A stretch of DNA of 48,183 bases from Gemella haemolysans (GCF_901873445.1 NZ_CABFLN010000008.1:1-48183), one strand, 5' to 3'. Shown: positions 8,504 through 17,550, numbered from the stretch's first letter. Numbers and translations are program-made. The notes: generated by a model from the letters alone, not told the origin.

Positions 8504-9844
8504 ATGATTAATTTAGAAGATAAAAAAATATTAGTGTTAGGATTTGCAAGAAGTGGTTATTCAACTGCAAAAATCTTAAACAAACTTGGATATGATGTTA
8601 CTTTAAATGCATATGATGATTTAAGTAATGATGAAAAAGCAACCGAGTTGAAAAAATTAGGAGTTAAAGTTATTGGTGGAGGACATCCACTAGAACTTTT
8701 AGAAAACATTGATTTAATAGTAAAAAATCCAGGAATAAAATATGAGATAGATATTTTACAAAAAGCTATTGAAAAAAATATTGATATAATAACTGAGATT
8801 GAGTTAGCAAATACATTGTTTAATATCGATATGGTAGCTATAACTGGAACGAATGGTAAAACTACGACTACTCAGATGACTTTTGATATATTAAAAGCAG
8901 CCAATAAAGATGTTTATTTAGCGGGTAATATTGGTTATCCAGCAATAGAAGTTGCATACAATCATCCTAATTCATTAATAATTACGGAAGTTTCATCTTT
9001 CCAATTACAAGGAACAAAATATTTTAAACCATCTGTTGCTACTATAACAAATCTAGGTGTTGGTCATTTAGATTATCATGGAAGCGTTGAAAACTATAGA
9101 AATGCAAAAAGAAATATTTATAAAAATCAAACAAATGATGATATTCTTATCCTAAACATTAAAGAAAAAGAAAAATATGATTTGGAAACAATTCATTCTA
9201 ATGTTCTTTTCTATGATACTAAAGAAAATAATGAAGCTAGCATAATGGTAAAAAATAATATCGTTACATATGATGAAGTAGAGTTATTTGATATTACTAA
9301 GCTTTCATTACCAGGAATGCACAATGTTGAAAATGCTATTAATGCCGCTGTGATTTCATATATTAAAGGTGCAAGAATAGAAGTTATTCAAGAAGTACTG
9401 TATGAATTTAGTGGAGTTAAACACAGATTACAATATGTAGGTGAGCATAACGGGGTTAAGTACTACAATGATTCGAAAGCAACGAATCCAGTAGCGACAA
9501 CTACAGCACTTTCAGGCTTTGAAAAGAATATTATACTCATATGTGGTGGGAAAGACAGAGGAATTGATTTTAAAGAATTAGTTCCATTTTTCCCAAGAAT
9601 TAAGGCAATGGTTGTTGTAGGAGAAAGTAAAGAAATTCTATATAGTTTAGCTGTTAACAATAAAGTTAATTGCCATAGGGCGATAAAAGTTGATGATGCT
9701 ACTATTTTAGCAAACACACTTGCTGTAGAGGGGGATACAATATTATTATCACCTGCTTGTGCATCATGGGATCAATATAAATGCTTTGAAGATCGTGGAG
9801 ATGAATTTATAGCAACATTTAAGAAAATTATTCAAGAGGACTAA
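8504..9844 (+). CDS. murD: MurD, UDP-MurNAc-L-alanine:D-glutamate ligase
   Basis: Cytoplasmic Mur ligase adding D-glutamate to UDP-MurNAc-L-Ala with ATP. It has an N-terminal Rossmann-like domain (KILVLGFARSGYSTAKIL), the ATP loop TGTNGKTTTT in the central domain, the magnesium and substrate segments TEVSSFQL and VGHLDYHG, and the C-terminal domain with YYNDSKATNPVATTTAL and LLSPACASWDQY. At 446 residues it is full length. In many Firmicutes murG follows murD; here divIB follows directly, as in Staphylococcus. Confidence 0.97.
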   Translation: MINLEDKKILVLGFARSGYSTAKILNKLGYDVTLNAYDDLSNDEKATELKKLGVKVIGGGHPLELLENIDLIVKNPGIKYEIDILQKAIEKNIDIITEIELANTLFNIDMVAITGTNGKTTTTQMTFDILKAANKDVYLAGNIGYPAIEVAYNHPNSLIITEVSSFQLQGTKYFKPSVATITNLGVGHLDYHGSVENYRNAKRNIYKNQTNDDILILNIKEKEKYDLETIHSNVLFYDTKENNEASIMVKNNIVTYDEVELFDITKLSLPGMHNVENAINAAVISYIKGARIEVIQEVLYEFSGVKHRLQYVGEHNGVKYYNDSKATNPVATTTALSGFEKNIILICGGKDRGIDFKELVPFFPRIKAMVVVGESKEILYSLAVNNKVNCHRAIKVDDATILANTLAVEGDTILLSPACASWDQYKCFEDRGDEFIATFKKIIQED

Positions 9845-9850
9845 AAAACT

Positions 9851-10816
9851 ATGAACAAGAAGAGTAAGAAGTTACTAGTAAAAATGAACAATGAAAAAAG
9901 AAGAAGTTCATTGGAAAAAATAAAAAGAAAAAAGAAACGTGAAGCAATATTTATAGTAACTTTATTTTTAATTGTAATAGGAGTATTTGTACTTTTATTC
10001 AGTAGTTATTTGAAATTGAAAACTATTGATGTAGAAGGTAACAATCAAATTACTAAGGAAGAAATTCTTGAAGCAGGAAACATTAATAATGATCTTCGAA
10101 CATGGTCGATAAAAGATGATGAAATCCAAAATAATATAAAATCAAGATTTGATATATTTAAGTCAGTAACAGTAAAATCTAAATTACCTTCATCTATAAA
10201 AATTCAAGTAGAAGAATATAGTTTTATCGCACAAAATAAAAAAGAAGACGGTAGTATAGAAATAATAATGGAAAATGGGAAACCATATCCTGGTAAAATT
10301 AGAAATAATTATAATTTGCCTATTATAGAAAATTTCAATGATGATAGTAATAACCTTGAGGAAGTATATAAGAATCTAAACAAGTTAAAACAAGAAGTTC
10401 GATTACAAATATCTGAAATAATAAATGATGAAAGTGATAGAATAATAATTTATATGAAAGATGGTCAAAAAGTTAAAGCTTTAAGAGTAGACTTTGCGGA
10501 TAAGTTAAATTATTACGAAGAAATATCTAAATATATTGAAGACAAAAATAATACTACTTTAAACTTAATAAACGGTGCATATCTTGAAACACCAAAAACA
10601 GAAAAAGTTAGAAATGATAATATTAAGAGACTACTATCAAGACAGGGATTAAATGATGATGAGAAATCAAATAAAGATAATGAAAGTGTAGAAAAAGAAG
10701 AAAAAGTACAACAAAGTAATAAATCTGGAAATTCTACTACAAATAATCAAAGTAATTCTTCTAACAAGAACAATAATAGCAAACAACAATCAACACGTAA
10801 TAAGAAAAATGAATAG
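9851..10816 (+). CDS. divIB: DivIB (FtsQ-type) division protein
   Basis: Bitopic division protein that forms the FtsQLB-like complex with FtsL and DivIC. The first 33 residues are strongly basic, followed by one membrane segment (about residues 34-56), a POTRA domain starting at LKTIDVEGNNQITKEEI, the beta domain, and a low-complexity tail of about 55 residues rich in Asn, Ser, Lys and Gln. The tail is typical of Gram-positive DivIB and probably disordered. AAGAGGA lies 10 bases before the ATG, a little far. A terminator follows, so ftsA has its own promoter. Confidence 0.92.
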   Translation: MNKKSKKLLVKMNNEKRRSSLEKIKRKKKREAIFIVTLFLIVIGVFVLLFSSYLKLKTIDVEGNNQITKEEILEAGNINNDLRTWSIKDDEIQNNIKSRFDIFKSVTVKSKLPSSIKIQVEEYSFIAQNKKEDGSIEIIMENGKPYPGKIRNNYNLPIIENFNDDSNNLEEVYKNLNKLKQEVRLQISEIINDESDRIIIYMKDGQKVKALRVDFADKLNYYEEISKYIEDKNNTTLNLINGAYLETPKTEKVRNDNIKRLLSRQGLNDDEKSNKDNESVEKEEKVQQSNKSGNSTTNNQSNSSNKNNNSKQQSTRNKKNE

Positions 10817-10818
10817 TC

Positions 10819-10858
10819 AAAAAAGCATCCTAAATTTTGTATTTCGGATGCTTTTTTT
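10819..10858 (+). terminator. Terminator after divIB
   Basis: AAAAAAGCATCC pairs with GGATGCTTTTTT around a 15-base loop, ending in seven T. It separates the mraZ-divIB transcript from ftsAZ. Confidence 0.9.
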
Positions 10859-10969
10859 ATTGAAAAATTATATAAAAGAAAAAAACTTATTCGTTATATT
10901 ACAAATTGAAAATATTTTAATAAAATTTAATTTTTTTTGATGTTTTTCATATTTTTTTTTCTAATTTTA

Positions 10970-10978
10970 TGTTATAAT
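10970..10978 (+). promoter_or_regulatory. ftsAZ promoter, extended -10
   Basis: TG-T-TATAAT (TATAAT at 10973-10978) is a perfect extended -10 element. The -35 region 17 bp upstream is only T-rich. The 5' untranslated region to ftsA would be about 70 bases. The rest of the 10859-11055 gap is AT-rich with nothing else I can support. Confidence 0.7.
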
Positions 10979-11055
10979 TTAGTATGTGTAAATAAAATAT
11001 GTGTGTATTTACAATTTTATTATAATAACAAAGTTTAAAGGAAGGAGTGTTTGAC

Positions 11056-12420
11056 TTGAGTTCACAATTGTATACTTCAATAGATCTAGGATCATCTAGT
11101 ATAAAAGTGATAATAGCAGATGTAGTATATGAAAAATTGAATATACTCGGTGTTGGTGTTGTTAAAACAACGTCTGTTAAGCGTGGAAACATTATTGATG
11201 TAGAATCTGCTTCTAGAGATATTCAAAAAGCAATAGATATTGCGAAAAGTGAAGCTAATAAGGACATAAGATCATTATATGTAGCAGTTCCAAGTATACA
11301 CACTCATATTAAAAAAAGTGTAGCGGAAATTAAATTTAATACAAAACACGATATTGATGGTAGAGATATCGAAGAAGTAATTGAAGAAGCAAAAATACTA
11401 CCATTACCACGAGAAAGAGAAGTGGTACAAGTAATTCCAGATTACTATCGTCTTGATGATATTGAAAATATTAGAAAACCAAAAGGAATGACTGTTCATA
11501 ATTCATTTGAAGTAACAGGAAATAGAGTTTTAACTTCTAAGACTCATCTTCACACAATATATAAGAGTATTGAAAACCTAAGATTAGATTGTAACGAGAC
11601 ATTCTGTACATCTCATTCATTAGGTGAATTACTATTAAATGATGAAGAAAAAGATTATGGATCAGTAATTATTGATATTGGAGCAGGACTGACGACTGTG
11701 AGTTATTTTGAAGATGGAATCCTTCAATTATCACAATCAATTGAGTTAGCAGGTGAAGATATTACACGTACAATATCAGATGTTTTAAATGTCCCATTAA
11801 AACGTGCAGAAGAGATAAAAGTTACTCAAGGGCATGCTTTTTATGACTTAGCATCACCACAGGTAATTATTGATTTAGATAACCTAGAACCGGATGAGGA
11901 ACCATATACTCAAAAAGAGTTGGCTGACTACATAGAAGAAATCGTAGAAGAGATTATTTTACGCTCATTTGATGTATTGAGAAAAGCTGGTATAAATAGA
12001 GTAAAAGGAAATGTTGTCCTAACAGGTGGAACAACACTTATGCCTGGTGTTCTTGACCTAGCAAAAGATATGCTAAGAAAAATGAATGTAAGAATTGGGT
12101 CACCAAAAATTATAGGTGCTAATTCACCAGAATTATCTGTTGTTGTAGGTACATTAACAAGTAGCTACAAAATTGAATCGTTGTTTGGATATCAAGTAAC
12201 TGATGAAGTACCGACAATAAAAAATACAAATTCAACATTTGAAAATGTTTCTGTAGTAGAAGAAATCACAGTAAATAGTTCAAAGGTTGAAGCACCAGTA
12301 ATAAGCGAAGCTCATGAAGATGTTCGTGAAGAAGAAACTTATTATGAAGAAGAGAAAAAAGAAGAAGACAAAAACTTTTTTGACAAAATAACTAAAATGT
12401 ATAATTCGTTTTTTGAATAA
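11056..12420 (+). CDS. ftsA: FtsA, actin-like division protein
   Basis: Actin-family ATPase that links FtsZ filaments to the membrane. Motifs: phosphate 1 IDLGSSSIKVIIAD, the 1C domain (SHUT-like, with RGNIIDVESA), phosphate 2 VIIDIGAGLTTVSYF, adenosine loop VLTGGTTLMPGV. The last residues NFFDKITKMYNSFFE form the amphipathic membrane-targeting helix. The start chosen is TTG 11056, 8 bases after AAGGAG; the GTG at 11047 overlaps that site. The result is about 454 residues. An acidic linker (EEETYYEEEKKEED) precedes the helix. Confidence 0.95.
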   Translation: MSSQLYTSIDLGSSSIKVIIADVVYEKLNILGVGVVKTTSVKRGNIIDVESASRDIQKAIDIAKSEANKDIRSLYVAVPSIHTHIKKSVAEIKFNTKHDIDGRDIEEVIEEAKILPLPREREVVQVIPDYYRLDDIENIRKPKGMTVHNSFEVTGNRVLTSKTHLHTIYKSIENLRLDCNETFCTSHSLGELLLNDEEKDYGSVIIDIGAGLTTVSYFEDGILQLSQSIELAGEDITRTISDVLNVPLKRAEEIKVTQGHAFYDLASPQVIIDLDNLEPDEEPYTQKELADYIEEIVEEIILRSFDVLRKAGINRVKGNVVLTGGTTLMPGVLDLAKDMLRKMNVRIGSPKIIGANSPELSVVVGTLTSSYKIESLFGYQVTDEVPTIKNTNSTFENVSVVEEITVNSSKVEAPVISEAHEDVREEETYYEEEKKEEDKNFFDKITKMYNSFFE

Positions 12421-12440
12421 TAATCAGGAGGAAATAAATA

Positions 12441-13532
12441 ATGTTTGAAGAATTTGATCAATCAGCAGTAATTAAAGTAGTAGGTGTTGGTGGCGGTGGT
12501 GGTAACGCCGTTGACCGAATGGTAGAAAGCGGAATTCAAAACGTTGAGTTTATCGCAGTTAATACAGATGCTCAAGCTTTAAAACGCTCTAAAGCAAACG
12601 TTAGAATTCAAATCGGAGAAAAATTAACTAAAGGTCTTGGAGCAGGGGCTAACCCAGAAGTTGGGCGCAAAGCTGCTGAAGAAACTAAAGATAAAATTGA
12701 AGAAGCATTAGCAGGTGCGGATATGGTATTCGTAACTTCTGGTATGGGAGGAGGAACTGGTACTGGAGCAGCTCCAATCGTAGCAAGTATTGCTAAAGAA
12801 TTAGGTGCTTTAACTGTAGGTGTTGTTACTCGTCCATTCAACTTTGAAGGTAAAAAACGTCAAGTACAATCTACAGCTGGAATTAACTCACTTAAAGGTG
12901 CTGTAGATACACTTATCGTTATCCCTAACGATAGATTATTAGATATCGTAGATAAGTCTACTCCAATGATGCAAGCTTTCGTTGAAGCTGATAATGTGTT
13001 ACGTCAAGGGGTTCAAGGTATTTCTGACTTAATTAATGTTTCTGGTACTGTTAACCTTGACTTTGCTGATGTTAAAGCAATTATGGCTGATCAAGGTTCT
13101 GCATTAATGGGTATTGGGGTAGCTTCAGGTGAAAACAGAGCTATCGAAGCAGCTAAAAAAGCTATTTCATCTCCATTACTTGAAACATCAATCGTTGGAG
13201 CTAAAGGTGTGTTATTAAACATTACAGGTGGTCCATCACTAAGTTTATTTGAAGCTCAAGCAGCAGCAAGTATCGTTCAAGAAGCAAGTGATGACGAAGT
13301 GAATATGATCTTCGGTACAGTGTTTAACGAAGAATTAGAAAAAACTGATGAAATCATCGTAACTGTTATTGCTACTGGATTTGAAGAAGATGGAGTAAGT
13401 GTAGAAAGAGATATCTTAGCACAACGTCCAGCACAACCAGAAGCTAGCTCATTCACAAGTGGGTACGGTAAAAACGAAGTAGAACAAGAAATGTATCCAC
13501 GTCCAAGAAGAAGAACAAGAAGAGAAATCTAA
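12441..13532 (+). CDS. ftsZ: FtsZ, tubulin-like division GTPase
   Basis: GTPase that polymerises at mid-cell to form the division ring. The tubulin signature G103-G-G-T-G-T-G109 and the synergy loop with [11 protein letters not shown] are intact. AGGAGG before the ATG is strong, and codon use looks like that of a highly expressed gene. The protein is 363 residues, short for Firmicutes: the linker after about residue 318 is brief. The C-terminal peptide reads [14 protein letters not shown] in place of the usual I-P-x-F-x-R core that binds FtsA, SepF and EzrA. The basic end resembles the very end of Staphylococcus FtsZ (RRSRRTRR). The reading frame itself looks undamaged. Confidence 0.98.
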   Translation: MFEEFDQSAVIKVVGVGGGGGNAVDRMVESGIQNVEFIAVNTDAQALKRSKANVRIQIGEKLTKGLGAGANPEVGRKAAEETKDKIEEALAGADMVFVTSGMGGGTGTGAAPIVASIAKELGALTVGVVTRPFNFEGKKRQVQSTAGINSLKGAVDTLIVIPNDRLLDIVDKSTPMMQAFVEADNVLRQGVQGISDLINVSGTVNLDFADVKAIMADQGSALMGIGVASGENRAIEAAKKAISSPLLETSIVGAKGVLLNITGGPSLSLFEAQAAASIVQEASDDEVNMIFGTVFNEELEKTDEIIVTVIATGFEEDGVSVERDILAQRPAQPEASSFTSGYGKNEVEQEMYPRPRRRTRREI

Positions 13533-13537
13533 TAAAA

Positions 13538-13576
13538 AGAAAGAAAATCGGATAAATATCTGATTTTCTTTTTTGT
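13538..13576 (+). terminator. Terminator after ftsZ
   Basis: AAAGAAAATCGGAT pairs with ATCTGATTTTCTTT, with further T after the stem. Confidence 0.88.
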
Positions 13577-13598
13577 ATGCTTCATTAAAATATTTAAT

Positions 13599-13633
13599 TA
13601 AAAAATCCTGATAAAGTTGTTTTTTATCAGGAT
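13599..13633 (-). terminator. Terminator of the minus-strand MetE/OsmC cluster
   Basis: ATCCTGATAAA (13605-13615) and TTTATCAGGAT (13623-13633) form a perfect 11-bp stem. On the minus strand a T run follows, so it ends the cluster that converges on ftsZ. Confidence 0.88.
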
Positions 13634-13644
13634 GTTTTTGAATT

Positions 13645-14109
13645 TTAATCTATTAAAATAAATTTTATATCGAAGTTAATTACATGTTTTAAAGTGTTGT
13701 ATATAAATGATTTATTAAGAGCTGTATTACAAAATTTTAGTAAATCATTTTCATCATAATCAGCATATAGATAATATGTAATGTTACAAAAATCTATTTT
13801 TGGTTCTTCGTCGTATCCTTTAACACCGATTAGAGAAAGTGGATTTTTTAAATTTAGATGTATTTTTCCTTCAAGTTCTTCAATATCAATATTAAGTTGT
13901 TTGCTTTGTGATACAATACTATGGGCAATTCCACCTAAGATAGAAGCTGCAAAATAATTAATACTACTTGCATAATCAGCATTAATGTCAAAACTAATTT
14001 CACTAGATATATTTATACAATCATTATTAGTGTACATCTTAAATATATTACTAGATAAAATTCCTCTAAAAGTTAAATCATAATTTTTAGATTCATATAG
14101 ATTACTCAT
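13645..14109 (-). CDS. OsmC-like domain protein without peroxidatic cysteines
   Basis: Small 154-residue protein with an OsmC/Ohr-like layout: beta-strand N-terminus, the helix INADYASSINYFAASILGGIAHSIV where OsmC carries its first catalytic Cys, then LEGKIHLNL, and the C-terminal helix LLKFCNTALNKSFIYNTLK where OsmC has the CPV motif. Both catalytic cysteine positions appear replaced (AHSI and NKSF), so a hydroperoxide reductase role is unlikely. Family assignment is from pattern only and moderate. It is the last gene of a minus-strand cluster, overlapping the MetE-like gene by 8 bases, so the two are probably translated together. Confidence 0.7.
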   Translation of the reverse strand: MSNLYESKNYDLTFRGILSSNIFKMYTNNDCINISSEISFDINADYASSINYFAASILGGIAHSIVSQSKQLNIDIEELEGKIHLNLKNPLSLIGVKGYDEEPKIDFCNITYYLYADYDENDLLKFCNTALNKSFIYNTLKHVINFDIKFILID

Positions 14110-15277
14110 ATCGTTTCCTCAATGTAATTTTAGCTTCATTTAGGCGAGCTAATTTTTTATCAATAATCTCCATTGTACTTACCGGTCTATTTGCAAATGT
14201 AGCAAAACCACAGTCAGGATTTAACCAAATTCTTTCTTTAGGAATATATTGCATTACTTCTTCTACACGATTTAGGATATCTTCTAATGGTTCTATATCG
14301 TCTGTTCTTGGATTCATAACACCCAATCCTAGTATACAATTATCCCTTATTAAAGTACTATTGAATAATGAAGATATTTCTCCAGCACGAGGAGTAGAAA
14401 ACTCTAATGTAAGTATATTAGGAAGAGTTTCTTCGAATAATGGAAGTAGAGGAGTATAAGGTCCAGTAAGTAGAATACTTTCATCACGACTCCAATTACC
14501 ACGACATACATGAAGAGAAACTAATATTTCTTTTTCTTTAGCATAATCAATTACAGATTTAATTAATTTAGTAGCAAATTTTAATTCTTCAGTAGGATCT
14601 TTTTTCTCAGATAATGCTGCACACATAAAAGATCTTGTCTTACCTTCAGAAAATACCACTTCGGTTAGTACAGGTTCATCAAATTGAATAACATCTATGC
14701 CTATTTTTGCTAATGAATCAATTTCTTCTTTTAATACTTTAATTATGTCTTCTCCTAGAGAATCTTTGCTATCGTAATATTGTTTTGATAGAGCAGGTAA
14801 CCACATGGACCTAGTTATTAAATAAGGACCTGGTAATGTTGCTTTGATTTTCTTATCGCTTAATTTTTTTAGTTCAATTATTTCATCAGCTACCAGAGGT
14901 TTATTATATTTTACTTTTCCTGTACAAATTGCATTTTTTATACTAATTGCAGGAACGTCTAATATTTCTAGAATTTGTTCAAAACCTTGTTTGTCCTCAA
15001 TATAATCAAACATATCAGCCATACTCATCATTGTAACACCTTCCAAACGTTCAGCAATAAATGAAACATAATTATCTCGATTTAGTTCACCACTAGTGAT
15101 TATATCAATATAATTTTTTTCTTGAAGTTCAACTACATATTTTGTTTCATCATCTAGGATTTCTTGATATGTTTTTAAGTCGATATTTCCTTTATTTAAT
15201 TTTCGTTTTGCGGTCAATAGTTTTTTACTACGAGGCATACTTCCAAGAAGAGAAACTAAGAAAGATGAATTAGTCAT
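14102..15277 (-). CDS. MetE-core protein (cobalamin-independent methionine synthase C-terminal domain type)
   Basis: A 391-residue stand-alone catalytic barrel of the MetE superfamily, without the N-terminal half of true MetE. Zinc ligands are visible: H256-x-C258 in LHVCRGNW, C356 in NPDCGFATFANRP, with a Glu from the segment between. D200-E201-P is the conserved substrate segment. Single-domain MetE relatives include folate-independent methionine synthases (Mes families), YxjG/YxjH-like proteins and methylthiol-type transferases. The substrate cannot be told from sequence; transfer of a methyl or alkyl group to a thiol is the family chemistry. It starts 2 bases after the PhnD-like gene and overlaps the OsmC-like gene, so all three form one operon. 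Confidence 0.88.
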   Translation of the reverse strand: MTNSSFLVSLLGSMPRSKKLLTAKRKLNKGNIDLKTYQEILDDETKYVVELQEKNYIDIITSGELNRDNYVSFIAERLEGVTMMSMADMFDYIEDKQGFEQILEILDVPAISIKNAICTGKVKYNKPLVADEIIELKKLSDKKIKATLPGPYLITRSMWLPALSKQYYDSKDSLGEDIIKVLKEEIDSLAKIGIDVIQFDEPVLTEVVFSEGKTRSFMCAALSEKKDPTEELKFATKLIKSVIDYAKEKEILVSLHVCRGNWSRDESILLTGPYTPLLPLFEETLPNILTLEFSTPRAGEISSLFNSTLIRDNCILGLGVMNPRTDDIEPLEDILNRVEEVMQYIPKERIWLNPDCGFATFANRPVSTMEIIDKKLARLNEAKITLRKRYE

Positions 15278-15279
15278 AA

Positions 15280-16104
15280 TTATTCACCATGAAACTCTTT
15301 AAAAAAATCTAAATATTCATTGGCTTCAGTAAGTTGTTTAAACCCAGAAGTACGACCAGATACCCATTCTTTTAATCCTTCCATATCCATCATTTCTTTA
15401 TGCTCAGGATTATTGTAATCCATTTTGTGTAATACTTCTATAAATTTTTCAAAACGAGCTACGTCTAATTCTGGATGTCCTGAGAAGATACAGTGATCAA
15501 AGAAATCTGTTTTTGATAAAATTTTCACCTGATTTTTATCTAGAGTTCCATCTGCAATCCAAGCATTATAGTTTAAATCTAGCATCCAAGTAGCAGCTAC
15601 TTCATCATTTTTTAAAGCTATTGCTGAATCAAGTTCTCCACCGACATGGTCACCATGAAGTCCGACACCGATATCGAAACGTTTTTCAGTATAATCTTTA
15701 TCAAATTCTAAACCAAGTTTGTGAAGATGGTTAATAGGAATTAATCTGGCTTGTGGTGAATCAATTGCACCGAAACCTATTGTTTTATTTCTTAAGTCTT
15801 GAATAGAGTTAATGTTACTATTAGCTTTTACTACTAAATATGAACTACGATCACGGTCAGTATCACGCATAGAACCATTTAACGCATTTCCGTTAGTGCG
15901 TAGGTGAGTATCTAACCATGCTAAAGGAGAATTCCAAGCTACATCAATTTCTTTAGCTAATAAACCATCAACTTGACCTTTGTAATCTTTGTAATAAACT
16001 GGTTCAATAGGAAAGTTTTCATCCTCAAAAAATTTCGCAATAATTCCCCAAATTACAGTTACTTTTGGGTCATAGATTACAGCTCCAACTTTTAATTTTG
16101 ACAT
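15280..16104 (-). CDS. PhnD/SsuA-superfamily substrate-binding-like protein without signal peptide
   Basis: A 274-residue protein with the fold of PhnD-type ABC binding proteins: LKVGAVIYDPKVTVIWGII at the N-terminus, VDGLLAKEIDVAWNSPLAWL, and the SSYLVVKANSNINSIQDLRNKTIGFG hinge region. It starts directly at the first beta strand and has no signal peptide, lipobox or partner permease and ATPase, so it probably works in the cytoplasm. The ATG at 16104 has AGAGGA 8 bases before it; the longer frame to 16197 only reads into a dispersed repeat. It lies between an acyl-CoA-dehydrogenase-like gene and a MetE-core gene, suggesting that it binds or carries a small substrate for them. The ligand is unknown. 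Confidence 0.83.
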   Translation of the reverse strand: MSKLKVGAVIYDPKVTVIWGIIAKFFEDENFPIEPVYYKDYKGQVDGLLAKEIDVAWNSPLAWLDTHLRTNGNALNGSMRDTDRDRSSYLVVKANSNINSIQDLRNKTIGFGAIDSPQARLIPINHLHKLGLEFDKDYTEKRFDIGVGLHGDHVGGELDSAIALKNDEVAATWMLDLNYNAWIADGTLDKNQVKILSKTDFFDHCIFSGHPELDVARFEKFIEVLHKMDYNNPEHKEMMDMEGLKEWVSGRTSGFKQLTEANEYLDFFKEFHGE

Positions 16105-16144
16105 AATATTATTCCTCTTTTCTAATTTGTATTTTTTAAATAAA

Positions 16145-16324
16145 GGGGAGTGACTCAAAAATCGTGATTTCGAAGAAACAAGATTTTGTCGAGTCACCCC
16201 CGCACAGTTTATTAGATAATTTAAATGGCTTTTATAAAGCGAATTTAGATATTAATAAACCACTGCGTTTATAAGTTTTCATATGAACTTTGTTAAAATT
16301 TTAGGGCTTTTGGGTCAGCCCCTT
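16145..16324. repeat. Dispersed repeat, copy 1 (MITE-like)
   Basis: About 180 bases with an inner hairpin: GGGGAGTGACTC at 16145-16156 pairs with GAGTCACCCC at 16191-16200. The core ACTCAAAAATCGTGATTTC is identical in copy 2 near 41716. Colinear but weaker similarity continues to both GAATTTAGATATTAATAA (16241) and TGTTAA (16291). The far end GGGTCAGCCCCTT (16312-16324) is an approximate inverted copy of the first end, which suggests terminal inverted repeats. It lies between two minus-strand genes. Confidence 0.72.
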
Positions 16325-16349
16325 AAAAATTTGATTTCATTAGTAATTA

Positions 16350-17477
16350 TTATGGTAATTGTTGCCCAGTAATTGCTTTTCCTAACCAAATTGTAAGTAC
16401 ATCAACACTAGGTGCCATAATATGACTTGCGAATGCATCTCTTAGATAGCGTTCCATATTTCCAACACGGTTATATGCTTTACCACCACCAACACGCATA
16501 CCAAGACGAGCTAATTCGATAGCAGCTTCACTCGCAAAAATTCTAGCTGATAAAATTTTTGCTAACATATCACTTTCTTTAGCTAAGAAACTACGAGCAG
16601 CTTCATTCGTTCCTAAAATAGCAGCATTTGTTTGACTGTAAATTTTTGCTAGATGAATTTGAACAGTTTCAATTTCACTTAATGATTTTCCATCAGGATA
16701 TTTTCTATTAGTTGTATGAGCTACCGCTTCGTCTAAAATTGCTTCGCATAGTCCACTATAAACAGCGGCAAGACCTGTAATGAAGTAAGTGGCGACAATT
16801 GTGAATACTTGATCAACTCCAGAGCCTGCTTTACCTATGCGTAGTTCTTTATCTAATTCAACATCATTAATTGCCATTTGACAAGAAACATTTCCACGCA
16901 TACCAAGACCGTGCCATGTAGATGTTTTAAATTCTAGTCCTTTGCTTCCAAGTGGGAATACCCAGTTATCAATTCCACCTTCAACATCAGAAGGAGTAAG
17001 TACCAAGTAGTAAGAAGCAAATTCAGCAGATGTTACCATACTTTTTAGTCCATTGAAAATCACTGAGTTATCTTTAAATTCAGTTTTCACATCAGAAATG
17101 TAGAAGTGAGTACCAGTACCTAATTCGCTGTAAGCAAGTGCCATAAATTTTTCATTTTCTACGATGTCTTTACAGATTTTTGATTTAAGATTATCATCTG
17201 CATAAGATAATATACAATTTAATGCAACATTGTGCATCATATAGCATAAACCAACAGTAGCACTCGATTTAGCGAAAGCACGACAAGCATCAGCATGTTC
17301 TTGCATATCTTTACCTAATCCGCCTAGTTCTGTAGGAATCATAAGTTTAAAGTATCCAGCTTTTCCTAATTCTTTAAATACTTCCTCTGGAAATCTTTCT
17401 TGTTCATCAATTTCTTTAGCAATAGGGTCAATATATTTTTTTGCAAATTCCCTAGCTTCGTTATAAAATGTTGTCAT
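16350..17477 (-). CDS. Acyl-CoA-dehydrogenase-fold flavoprotein
   Basis: A 375-residue protein with the full three-part fold: helical N-domain (EAREFAKKYIDPIAKEIDEQERFPEEVF), central beta domain (ALAYSELGTGTHFYISDVKTEF, WHGLGMRGNVSCQMAINDV), and a C-terminal helical bundle ending in MRVGGGKAYNRVGNMERYLRDAFASHI. The segment where dehydrogenases carry the catalytic Glu (YEGT or GTNEI type) reads APSVDVLTIW, with no Glu. That fits flavin monooxygenase-like members (DszC/SfnB type) or another non-dehydrogenase role; this is an inference. AGGAGG lies 8 bases before the ATG and a consensus promoter lies upstream. It is the first gene of the minus-strand cluster, separated from the PhnD-like gene by a repeat. 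Confidence 0.88.
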   Translation of the reverse strand: MTTFYNEAREFAKKYIDPIAKEIDEQERFPEEVFKELGKAGYFKLMIPTELGGLGKDMQEHADACRAFAKSSATVGLCYMMHNVALNCILSYADDNLKSKICKDIVENEKFMALAYSELGTGTHFYISDVKTEFKDNSVIFNGLKSMVTSAEFASYYLVLTPSDVEGGIDNWVFPLGSKGLEFKTSTWHGLGMRGNVSCQMAINDVELDKELRIGKAGSGVDQVFTIVATYFITGLAAVYSGLCEAILDEAVAHTTNRKYPDGKSLSEIETVQIHLAKIYSQTNAAILGTNEAARSFLAKESDMLAKILSARIFASEAAIELARLGMRVGGGKAYNRVGNMERYLRDAFASHIMAPSVDVLTIWLGKAITGQQLP

Positions 17478-17521
17478 AATAATGCCTCCTAATATTAATA
17501 GAATAATACTTTCTACAAAGA

Positions 17522-17550
17522 ATTATATAGCTAAAGTGAAAATCTGTAAA
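17522..17550 (-). promoter_or_regulatory. Promoter of the flavoprotein/PhnD/MetE cluster
   Basis: On the minus strand TTTACA (17545-17550) and TATAAT (17522-17527) are 17 bp apart, with AGGAGG and the ATG about 40 bases downstream. It diverges from the permease promoter. Between the two (17551-17777) I see only AT-rich sequence and no riboswitch. Confidence 0.8.

Noticed and set aside
12608..12841. Minus-strand frame opposite ftsZ
   Set aside because: Shadow of the conserved ftsZ reading frame, low-complexity product.
16105..16197. 31-residue N-terminal extension of the PhnD-like protein
   Set aside because: It reads through the hairpin of the dispersed repeat, has no ribosome binding site, and a good AGAGGA site with ATG lies at 16104.
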